Part shown: in pieces, positions 58,145 to 64,000 of the stretch
Numbering within the stretch: the stretch's first letter is position 1
How the letters are laid out: the number at the start of each line of letters is the position of its first letter
Assembly: GCA_963785065.1 (NCBI GenBank)
Contig: CAWATX010000003.1
Span: 186,001-250,000 of the forward strand
DNA: 64,000 nucleotides
Reading direction: 5' to 3'
Source of the DNA: CAVSRC01 sp963785065
GTDB taxonomy: Bacteria; Pseudomonadota; Alphaproteobacteria; Rhizobiales; Kaistiaceae
The notes under the pieces: generated by a model
Databases searched by the model: none
Seen by the model: the letters and a program-made list of their open reading frames with translations, nothing else
Told to the model about the DNA's origin: nothing
Translations under genes and position numbers: made by a program

Positions 58145-58414
58145 TCAGTTCAGCCGGAATTCCGCGGTGACGGTGCGCACCTCGCGCGCCGCGATCAGCC
58201 GCCGATGGGCGACCTCGACCGAATGCAGCGGCCCCTCCAGCTCGCGCTTCCAGAAATCGAGGAACTTGCGCAGTTCCGGAAACAGCGGCGCCAGATCGTA
58301 GGCCTGCCAGACATAGCTCTGCAGCACCGCCGGATGGTCGGGCATGCGATAGAGGATATTGGCCGTGGTCAGGCCGTAGCCCTGCAACTGCTTTCGGAAC
58401 TCGCCGGTGTGCAT
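58145..58414 (-). CDS. usg: Usg family protein
   Basis: An 89-residue protein with the Usg sequence type: QLQGYGLTTANILYRMPDHPAVLQSYVWQAYDLAPLFPELRK. The family is alphaproteobacterial and its function is unknown; it was first noted upstream of a Caulobacter tryptophan gene. No trp gene is next to it here. The start is the ATG at 58412-58414, which fits the family length. Convergent with the Anbu gene. Confidence 0.88.
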   Translation of the reverse strand: MHTGEFRKQLQGYGLTTANILYRMPDHPAVLQSYVWQAYDLAPLFPELRKFLDFWKRELEGPLHSVEVAHRRLIAAREVRTVTAEFRLN

Positions 58415-58519
58415 CGCGTTTCTCCGCTGCCGATTCCCGTGCGGGGATGCGACAAGGGTCTCGCGGCAAACTCCGATTGGCAATCCAAAAAATGCTAAAA
58501 ATGGTTCTGAATCAATAGA

Positions 58520-58546
58520 TTAGCAGCAAGGTTAGAAGGCTGCTAA
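58520..58546 (-). terminator. Stem-loop after the CNMP-binding membrane gene
   Basis: Perfect 8-base arms TTAGCAGC (58520-58527) and GCTGCTAA (58539-58546) with an 11-base loop. On the minus strand the stem is followed by TCTATTGATT, a weak T-rich tail, downstream of the cyclic-nucleotide-binding gene. Confidence 0.5.
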
Positions 58547-58573
58547 CAGCCGATTTTGTGGGCAGCGGCCTGC

Positions 58574-59278
58574 CTAGTCCTGAAGCTCGGTGCCCGAATG
58601 CGCGGCAACCCTGTTCGAGTGGTTGAGCTTCTCGCGCAGGCTCTTCTCGACGGCAAGCTCGACCGCATCCTGCAACTGGACATGGTTGTCGAGCAGACGA
58701 TAGAGGCGTTTGGCCTCGAAGCCGAGATAGCGCACCGGCGTGGCGCAGATGGCGGTTGCGGTCGCCGGTTCGCCGGTCGATATGCCGACCTCGCCGACCA
58801 GCGTGCCGGGTCCGCATTCGGCAACGCGCTTGTTGTCGACGACGATATCGACCTGGCCACGGGTAACGAAGCAGAGCTCGTTCACCGGCTCCCCGCCGCG
58901 CGTCAGCGTGGTGCCCGCCACCACGTCGCGCCAGCGGCCGATGGCGAGCAACTGCCGCGCCTGGCTGACGGAGAGGCCCGGAACAGCCTTCTCATGGAAG
59001 AGCTGCTCCTCCGCGTTGAGGTGACCGCCGAAACCGCGTCCGCGCGACACCGCCATGCGCACCAGGACGACGATGGCCAGCGCCGCCCACCAGAACACGC
59101 CCACCGGATCGCCGGCATAGGAGGCGGCCACGACAATTCCCGCGACGGCGGCAGCCAGCGCGACGACACGGGTCAGGGTCACGGTCGGCATGGCCAGGGC
59201 CACTACGATGCCGAACAGGCCGACCTGCCAGGCCACCGCCTGAGGCGAGAAGAAGAACTGGTACAGCCACATCGACAT
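58574..59278 (-). CDS. Membrane protein with cyclic-nucleotide-binding domain
   Basis: A 234-residue protein. Three hydrophobic helices (about 2-75: MWLYQFFFSP, then VVALAMPTV, VVALAAAVAGIVV) precede a cyclic-nucleotide-binding fold (about 105-215) with GEVGISTGEPATATAICA as the phosphate-binding cassette. The usual arginine in that cassette is absent (ATATAICA), so nucleotide binding is uncertain. The layout is Popeye-like. The ATG at 59276-59278 is chosen; a longer alternative starts at 59359. Confidence 0.75.
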   Translation of the reverse strand: MSMWLYQFFFSPQAVAWQVGLFGIVVALAMPTVTLTRVVALAAAVAGIVVAASYAGDPVGVFWWAALAIVVLVRMAVSRGRGFGGHLNAEEQLFHEKAVPGLSVSQARQLLAIGRWRDVVAGTTLTRGGEPVNELCFVTRGQVDIVVDNKRVAECGPGTLVGEVGISTGEPATATAICATPVRYLGFEAKRLYRLLDNHVQLQDAVELAVEKSLREKLNHSNRVAAHSGTELQD

Positions 59279-59371
59279 CGGCGTAGGGTCCCGGATCGCT
59301 GCCACCCGCGGCAAGAGGGGCAGAGAATAGTGGCTTCCGCTGTTCTCCGCGACCTCCAAGGTGAGCCTGCC

Positions 59372-59983
59372 TCAGTCCGGGATTCCGCCCGCCTCGGACA
59401 GCGCTGCAAGCGTGTCGACGTCGCGGGTGACGGCAGCGCCCATATCGACCGTGACCACCAATTCGCGGTTGGCCTCGATCAGCCGCCGCCCGCCGGTATC
59501 GCCGGAAAGCGCTGCCAGCGGGCCGAAGAAGCGCGCCCCCCACAGAACCGGGTTGCCGCGCCGGCCAGCAGCGACCGGCACCACGATCTCCCCGCCCTTT
59601 TGCGGATCGAAGGCGGCGATCAGCCGGTCGACCTCCGTCGGGCCGATCTCCGGCATGTCGGCAAGCATCACAAGGACACCGTCGAGGCCGGGGGGAAGCG
59701 CCCTCAGGCCGGTGCGCAGCGAGGTCGACAGGCCCTCGGCAAACAGGGGATTGTGCGCCAGGCGCACGGCAAGGCCGGCAAGCACAGCCACAACGGCCGC
59801 AGCAGCATGGCCGGTGACGACGATGACCGGGTCGGCGCGGCTGGCCAGCGCCGCCTCCGCCGCGATGCGGACCAGCGGCCTGCCGGCGACGGTCGCCGTG
59901 AGCTTGTTGGCGCCCCCCATGCGGCGGGATTGGCCGGCGGCCAGCACCAGCGCCGCGATGCGCGGCCGGCCTGCCTCAATCAC
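59372..59983 (-). CDS. mocA: Molybdenum cofactor cytidylyltransferase (MocA/MobA-like)
   Basis: A 203-residue nucleotidyltransferase that probably adds CMP to molybdopterin. The signature is ALVLAAGQSRRMGGANKL near residues 10-27, and MLADMPEIGPTEVDRL carries the metal Asp. It starts with GTG, overlapping the stop of the xdhC gene (GTGA). Last gene of a three-gene molybdenum-hydroxylase maturation operon. The hydroxylase itself is not in the window. Confidence 0.9.
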   Translation of the reverse strand: MIEAGRPRIAALVLAAGQSRRMGGANKLTATVAGRPLVRIAAEAALASRADPVIVVTGHAAAAVVAVLAGLAVRLAHNPLFAEGLSTSLRTGLRALPPGLDGVLVMLADMPEIGPTEVDRLIAAFDPQKGGEIVVPVAAGRRGNPVLWGARFFGPLAALSGDTGGRRLIEANRELVVTVDMGAAVTRDVDTLAALSEAGGIPD

Positions 59984-60690
59984 GCGGCGGCCTCCCTGCC
60001 CTCGGCGCCGCGATGGCGGAGCGCCGCGACCACCTCGGCCAGGATGGAGACGGCGATCTCGGCCGGCGACTGGGCCCCGATGGCAAGCCCGATGGGCGCA
60101 TGGATGCTGGAAAGCGCCGCCTCGCCGAACCCCAGCGCGGAGAGGCGTTCCATGCGCTTGGCGTGGGTCTTGCGACTGCCCAGCGCCCCGACATAGAAGC
60201 AGCCGGCCCTGAGGGCCGCGGCCAGCGCGTAGTCGTCGATCTTGGGATCGTGGGTGAGCGCGGCAAGCGCGGTGAAGGCATCGAGGCCGAGCCTCGGGAT
60301 CGCCACCTCTGGCCATTCGGCGATCATGGCGACGTGCGGGAAGCGCTCCGGCGTGGCGAAGGCGGTGCGCGGATCGACGATGGTCATGTCGAAACCGGCG
60401 ATGCGGGCCATCGGCGCCAGCGCCTGGCTGATATGGACGGCGCCGATAACGACGAACCGCGGCGGCGGCAGGTGAACGGTGAGGAACATCGGCGTCCCGT
60501 CCGCCGTGAGCACCGTGCCCGAGGCGCCGGAGCGGAAGCGTCGCTCCAGCTCCTCCGCCAGCGGGTCACCGGCATAGCCGGCTTTCTCGAGGACCAGCCG
60601 GACGGCGCCATTGCCCATGTCGGTGACCACGATCGCCGCTTCACGCGCCGCACGGGCCGCATTCAGCTTCTGGAGCAGAGCGAGGTCCAA
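59980..60690 (-). CDS. XdhC family protein (C-terminal Rossmann type)
   Basis: A 236-residue molybdenum-enzyme maturation factor. It holds the Rossmann-like domain of XdhC: VVIGAVHISQALAPMARIAGFDMTIVDPR (about 78-106) and GCFYVGALGSRKTHAKRMERL. In complete XdhC this domain follows the CoxI-like N-terminal half; here that half is a separate gene ending 6 bases upstream. It helps insert sulfurated cofactor into xanthine-dehydrogenase-type enzymes. The mocA start overlaps its stop. Confidence 0.9.
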   Translation of the reverse strand: MDLALLQKLNAARAAREAAIVVTDMGNGAVRLVLEKAGYAGDPLAEELERRFRSGASGTVLTADGTPMFLTVHLPPPRFVVIGAVHISQALAPMARIAGFDMTIVDPRTAFATPERFPHVAMIAEWPEVAIPRLGLDAFTALAALTHDPKIDDYALAAALRAGCFYVGALGSRKTHAKRMERLSALGFGEAALSSIHAPIGLAIGAQSPAEIAVSILAEVVAALRHRGAEGREAAA

Positions 60691-60696
60691 GGCCGT

Positions 60697-61020
60697 CTAG
60701 ACCAGTTTCTCGACATAGACGCGGATGCGCCCGCCGCAGGAGAGACCGACCCGCCACGCCGTTTCGTCGGCGACGCCGAACTCCAGCGTCTTCGCCGCTC
60801 CGTCGCCGATCACGTCGATCGCCTCGGTGACCACCGCGCCCTCGACGCAGCCACCGGAGACCGAACCTTCGAAATTGCCATCGTCGTCGACGATGAGATG
60901 GCTGCCCACCGGGCGCGGCGCCGAGCCCCAGGTCTCGACCACCGTGGCGATGGCGACCGCGCGGCCCGCCTTGCGCCAGGCCTCGGCCGTGGCGAGCACG
61001 TCGTTTTCGGGATGCAGCAT
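60697..61020 (-). CDS. XdhC N-terminal (CoxI-like) domain protein
   Basis: A 107-residue protein matching the N-terminal half of XdhC/CoxI: AIATVVETWGSAPRPVGSHLIVDDDG, then GSVSGGCVEGAVV. It ends at ...GRIRVYVEKLV, just where the partner domain begins in fused homologues. It heads the operon xdhC-N, xdhC-C, mocA. The two halves likely associate. Conserved Cys (SGGCVEG, LSCGGR) is present. Confidence 0.9.
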   Translation of the reverse strand: MLHPENDVLATAEAWRKAGRAVAIATVVETWGSAPRPVGSHLIVDDDGNFEGSVSGGCVEGAVVTEAIDVIGDGAAKTLEFGVADETAWRVGLSCGGRIRVYVEKLV

Positions 61021-61114
61021 GGTGATGGGTCCAACCAGTAGGGCGATGCGGCGCCTTGAATATAGCGTGCATCCGTCGAAGCAAAACCCTATCGCAACCG
61101 CCCTTTTGCACCTG

Positions 61115-61130
61115 ACCGTACATGCACGGT
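61115..61130. promoter_or_regulatory. Palindrome near the xdhC / tctC divergent promoters
   Basis: ACCGTACATGCACGGT is palindromic at 14 of 16 bases. It lies between the divergent xdhC operon and tctC operon, an expected place for an operator; no regulator gene is in the window. Confidence 0.4.
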
Positions 61131-61177
61131 AGGCAGGCGCCGATCATATGCTAGTCTGCCTATGTGAACGATAGAGC

Positions 61178-61201
61178 TACGATGCCATCCAATGCATCGT
61201 A
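61178..61201. promoter_or_regulatory. Inverted repeat in the tctC leader
   Basis: Perfect 8-base arms TACGATGC (61178-61185) and GCATCGTA (61194-61201) with an 8-base spacer, ending 13 bases before the tctC start and just before its ribosome site. It could be an operator or an mRNA hairpin. Confidence 0.45.
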
Positions 61202-61214
61202 TCGGGAGGAAACG

Positions 61215-62210
61215 ATGATCAAAAGAGCATTGAAAATGCCCGCGATTGCGGCCGCCGCTTTTGCCGTGGTTGCACTTGCGCCCAACGCCAGCTCCGCTTT
61301 CGAGCCCACCAATTCCGAATGCATCGCACCGGCCAACGCCGGCGGCGGATGGGACTTCACCTGCCGTCAGGTGGGCAAGGCGCTGTATGACCTGAAGATC
61401 GTGCCGAGCCCGGTCCGGGTCACCAACCTTTCGGGTGGCGGCGGAGGCGTCGCCTATGCCGAGGTCTTTGCGAAGCGCGACGCCGACAACGACCTGATCG
61501 TCGCCGCCTCGTCCGCAACGACGACGCGGCTGGCGCAGGGAGCCTATCCCGGATCCACCATGGACCAGATGCGCTGGGTAGCCTCCATCGGCTCCGACTA
61601 CGGCGTCATCGCGGTCGCCAAGGACTCGCCGATCAAGACGCTTCCCGAGCTGTTCGAGAAGGTCAAGACCGATCCCACGTCCATTTCCTTCGCCGGGGGC
61701 TCGGCGGTCGGCGGATGGGACCACCTGAAGGTGCTCATCGCCGCCAAGGCAGCCGGCATCACCGACGTCACCAAGGTGAAATACGTCGCCTTCAGCGGCG
61801 GCGGCGAGGCCGTTACCCAGCTCGTCGGCGGCCACGTTCAGGCGTTCACCGGCGACCTGTCCGAGGCCAAGGGCTTCGCCGATTCCGGAGACATCAAGAT
61901 TCTCGCAGTGCTGGCGCCCGAGCGCTTGCCTGGCGATTTCGCCGACTACCCGACGGCCAAAGAACAGGGCATCGACGCGATCGGCGCCAACTGGCGCGGC
62001 TTCTACGCCCCCGGCAAGATGTCGGACGATGCCTATAAGTTCTGGGTCGATGCCGTGAAGCAGGTCTACGATTCGAAGGAATGGAAAGGCATCATGACCG
62101 CCAACGGGCTCATGCCGCTCGATCTGCAGGGCGACAAGTTCACCGACTTCGTCAAGAAGCAGATCGACGACACAGCCTCGCTGAGCCGCGAGATCGGCAT
62201 TCTGAAGTAA
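61215..62210 (+). CDS. tctC: Tripartite tricarboxylate transporter substrate-binding protein
   Basis: A 331-residue periplasmic binding protein of the TTT family (TctC/Bug). The signal peptide (MIKRALKMPAIAAAAFAVV, SSAFEPT near residue 31) is followed by ECIAPANAGGGWDFTCRQVGK, the anion-binding segment. The ribosome site GGGAGGA supports the ATG at 61215. Binds an organic acid, often a tri- or dicarboxylate, and passes it to TctAB. The two cysteines near the start (ECIAP, FTCRQ) are common in this subgroup. Heads the operon tctC-tctB-tctA. Confidence 0.93.
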   Translation: MIKRALKMPAIAAAAFAVVALAPNASSAFEPTNSECIAPANAGGGWDFTCRQVGKALYDLKIVPSPVRVTNLSGGGGGVAYAEVFAKRDADNDLIVAASSATTTRLAQGAYPGSTMDQMRWVASIGSDYGVIAVAKDSPIKTLPELFEKVKTDPTSISFAGGSAVGGWDHLKVLIAAKAAGITDVTKVKYVAFSGGGEAVTQLVGGHVQAFTGDLSEAKGFADSGDIKILAVLAPERLPGDFADYPTAKEQGIDAIGANWRGFYAPGKMSDDAYKFWVDAVKQVYDSKEWKGIMTANGLMPLDLQGDKFTDFVKKQIDDTASLSREIGILK

Positions 62211-62223
62211 GGAGCCCGACGAC

Positions 62224-62655
62224 ATGAGCGACCGGGCACTCGGGATCGCGTGCATCGTCCTTGCCGCGGTCTATGCCTGGTTTGCGTCAAAGACGCAGGT
62301 CAGTTTCATGTCGGACCCGCTCGGGCCGAAGGCCTTTCCCTACATCGTCGCCGGCGTGCTCGCGCTCGCCGGCGCCTACCCGCTTCTGCGACCCGACCCG
62401 GAGCCGGATTGGCCGGCACCGGGCCGGCTGCTTGAGATCGTTTTCGCCACTGCCGTGATGATTGGCTACACCTACGCCCTGCCGGCGGTGGGCTTCGTCG
62501 CCTCGACCGCCGTCACGGCGGGGCTGCTGAGCTGGCGGCTGGCGGCACCGCCAATGGCGGCGGCCATCGCCGGCATCTCGATATCCGTCGGCATCTTTGC
62601 CGTGTTCCATCTGGTCCTTGGCCTGTCGCTGGCCCGCGGACCGTGGGGCTTCTGA
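62224..62655 (+). CDS. tctB: Tripartite tricarboxylate transporter small membrane subunit
   Basis: A 143-residue four-helix membrane protein of the TctB family, thin in conserved motifs. It is recognised by size, helix pattern (LGIACIVLAAVYAWF, then FPYIVAGVLALAGAYPLLR) and place between tctC (13 bases upstream) and tctA (13 bases downstream). It forms the transport complex with TctA. Confidence 0.9.
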   Translation: MSDRALGIACIVLAAVYAWFASKTQVSFMSDPLGPKAFPYIVAGVLALAGAYPLLRPDPEPDWPAPGRLLEIVFATAVMIGYTYALPAVGFVASTAVTAGLLSWRLAAPPMAAAIAGISISVGIFAVFHLVLGLSLARGPWGF

Positions 62656-62668
62656 GGGGGGAAGACGC

Positions 62669-64000
62669 ATGGACGCGCTAGCCCACCTCGCCGACGGATT
62701 TGCAATCGCCCTCACCTGGCAGAATCTCGGCCTCGCGGTCATCGGCTGCACGCTCGGCACCGTGATCGGCGCCCTACCCGGCCTCGGCCCTGCAAACGGC
62801 GTTGCCATCCTCATTCCGCTCGCATTCACCCTCGGTCTGCCGGCAACGCCGGCCCTGATCCTCCTCACCAGCGTCTATTACGGCGCCATGTATGGCGGAC
62901 GCATATCGTCCATCCTGCTCAACATACCGGGCGACGAGCCGGCCTTGATGACGACGCTCGACGGCCACCCGATGGCCCGCAAGGGGCAGGCCGGCGAAGC
63001 GCTGGCGCTTTCCGGAATCGCCTCCTTCGTCGGCGCATTCTTCGCCACCTGGGGGCTGGTCTTCATCGCGCCGCAACTGGTCAAGCTGGCGCTGCTTTTC
63101 GGCCCAGCCGAATATTTTGCCCTGTTCACTCTGGCCTTCGCCACGCTTGGAGGGATTGCCAGCCGCAATCAGGCAAAGGCGGCCATTGCCGCCGCCCTCG
63201 GCCTTGGCATCGCGATGATCGGCGTCGATCATCAGACCGGCGTTCCCCGGCTCACATTCGGCAGTATCCACCTCTATGACGGGATCGACTTCCTGGTTGC
63301 GATCGTCGGGCTGTTCGCCATCTCGGAAGTCCTCCTGTTCCTCGAACACAAGGGTCAGGGTGAGCATGGCAAGACGCCGCCGCTCGGCCGCATCACGGCG
63401 CCGCTGTCGATGATCAAGGCATCCACGGGCACCATGGCGCGCGGCACCGTCATCGGCTTCCTGGCGGGCGTCCTGCCCGGCGCCGGCGCTTCGCTGGGCT
63501 CGTTCGTGGCCTATACACTCGAGAAGCGATTGAAGGACAAGGAGGGCACGTTCGGCGCCGGCGATCCGCGCGGTGTCGCGGCACCGGAGTCCGGCAACAA
63601 CGCTGCCGCCGGCGGCGCGCTTGTTCCGATGCTGGCACTGGGTGTCCCGGGATCGGGAACGACCGCCGTGTTGCTGGCAATGCTGCTCGCTCTCAACATC
63701 ACGCCGGGTCCCCTGCTGTTCACGCAGCATCCCGACGTCGTCTGGGGTCTGATCGCGGCGCTGTTCATCGCCAACCTGGTGCTCTTGCTCCTCAACATTC
63801 CGATGGTCGGAATATTCGTCCGGGTGCTGCAGGTTCCGCCGAAATATCTCATGCCGACGGTGGCCATGATTTCCTTCGTCGGCATCTACGGCATTTCCGG
63901 CTCGACATTTGATCTGGTCGTCATGATCGTGTTCGGCGTCTTCGGCTATGTCCTCCGCAAACTGGACATTCCGCTGGTCCCGATCATCCTCGGCGTGCTG
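62669..64000 (+). CDS. tctA: Tripartite tricarboxylate transporter large membrane subunit (3' cut)
   Basis: The first 444 residues of TctA, the channel subunit of the TTT transporter, cut by the window end. Recognisable are VIGALPGLGPANGVAILIPL, SVYYGAMYGGRISSILLNIPGDE, and VLPGAGASLGSFVAYTLEKR, plus the motif GVPGSGTTAVLLAMLLALNI. About ten helices lie in the visible part. ATG at 62669 follows tctB closely. Full length is about 500 residues in the family. Confidence 0.93.
   Translation, partial: MDALAHLADGFAIALTWQNLGLAVIGCTLGTVIGALPGLGPANGVAILIPLAFTLGLPATPALILLTSVYYGAMYGGRISSILLNIPGDEPALMTTLDGHPMARKGQAGEALALSGIASFVGAFFATWGLVFIAPQLVKLALLFGPAEYFALFTLAFATLGGIASRNQAKAAIAAALGLGIAMIGVDHQTGVPRLTFGSIHLYDGIDFLVAIVGLFAISEVLLFLEHKGQGEHGKTPPLGRITAPLSMIKASTGTMARGTVIGFLAGVLPGAGASLGSFVAYTLEKRLKDKEGTFGAGDPRGVAAPESGNNAAAGGALVPMLALGVPGSGTTAVLLAMLLALNITPGPLLFTQHPDVVWGLIAALFIANLVLLLLNIPMVGIFVRVLQVPPKYLMPTVAMISFVGIYGISGSTFDLVVMIVFGVFGYVLRKLDIPLVPIILGVL

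Noticed and set aside
58556..60196. Open frame of 546 codons on the + strand
   Set aside because: It covers the antisense of the CNMP-binding, mocA and xdhC genes and reads as Arg/Gly-rich shadow sequence.
1..64000. CRISPR array, insertion sequence or prophage
   Set aside because: No regularly spaced direct repeats, no transposase or integrase, and no phage structural gene were seen in any frame.

Overview
The window is GC-rich chromosomal DNA with dense genes on both strands. I see no insertion sequence, phage block, CRISPR array or rRNA operon. Gene content and small conserved pairings point to an alphaproteobacterium of the order Hyphomicrobiales (rhizobial group). The main pointers are: mbfA with an Irr/ICE-like box, hemN with a FixK-type box, cysE followed by a DUF3126 gene, folE-hisI next to a NifU-like scaffold gene and yidD, a usg gene, a CsgH-type curli locus, a BTLCP cysteine protease gene, and an Anbu cluster. 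I do not assign a genus.

Layout. 0-8.5 kb: partial nitroreductase, a secreted three-repeat protein, thrS, an MFS transporter divergent from an aldo/keto reductase-TetR pair, then mbfA (ferritin-VIT1 iron exporter) and a BTLCP protease. 8.5-19.5 kb: a cysteine-rich secreted protein of unknown function, PilZ and PAS proteins, rhomboid protease, CBS protein, hisI-folE, NifU-like scaffold, yidD, gamma-carbonic anhydrase, DUF3126-cysE and an alpha/beta hydrolase. 19.5-27.4 kb: zinc-finger protein, FAD monooxygenase, MATE and LysE exporters, a small membrane protein, an F420/NADP-type oxidoreductase and a large PAS-GAF-GGDEF-EAL protein. 27.4-32.2 kb: a duplicated cysteine-containing protein of unknown function, an irregular tRNA-Cys-like gene, arfB, a compact curli cluster (curlin-csgH-curlin), ddl and tRNA-Leu. 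32.2-45 kb: PadR regulator, Fsr-type MFS, SDR, a second GGDEF-EAL protein, DUF4336, a TIM-barrel isomerase, gpt, a CinA-like protein, hemN, an alditol-oxidase-like flavoprotein, sfsA. 45-53 kb: clpP, an ArsR-SRPBCC pair, map-radC, SDR, a Gfo/Idh-aldo/keto reductase fusion, a GT21-type glycosyltransferase and an LpxH-like phosphoesterase. 53-64 kb: an Anbu peptide-tagging-type cluster (ATP-grasp, alpha-E, transglutaminase, Anbu peptidase) interrupted by a sulfotransferase gene, usg, a cyclic-nucleotide-binding membrane protein, an XdhC/MocA molybdenum-cofactor maturation operon, and a tripartite tricarboxylate transporter operon cut by the window end.

Functional themes: iron and oxygen control (mbfA, hemN), cyclic-di-GMP signalling (two GGDEF-EAL proteins, one PilZ protein) near an amyloid (curli) locus, and protein quality control or modification (ClpP, ArfB, Anbu cluster, rhomboid). 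The most unusual items are the tRNA-Cys-like gene with a 13-bp acceptor/T helix and U37 beside a duplicated cysteine-rich protein, the Anbu cluster with an embedded sulfotransferase, the oxidoreductase fusion, and a 17-codon hydrophobic upstream ORF behind a run of nine G that is coupled to the MFS gene. All function calls come from reading translated sequence; no database search was run.
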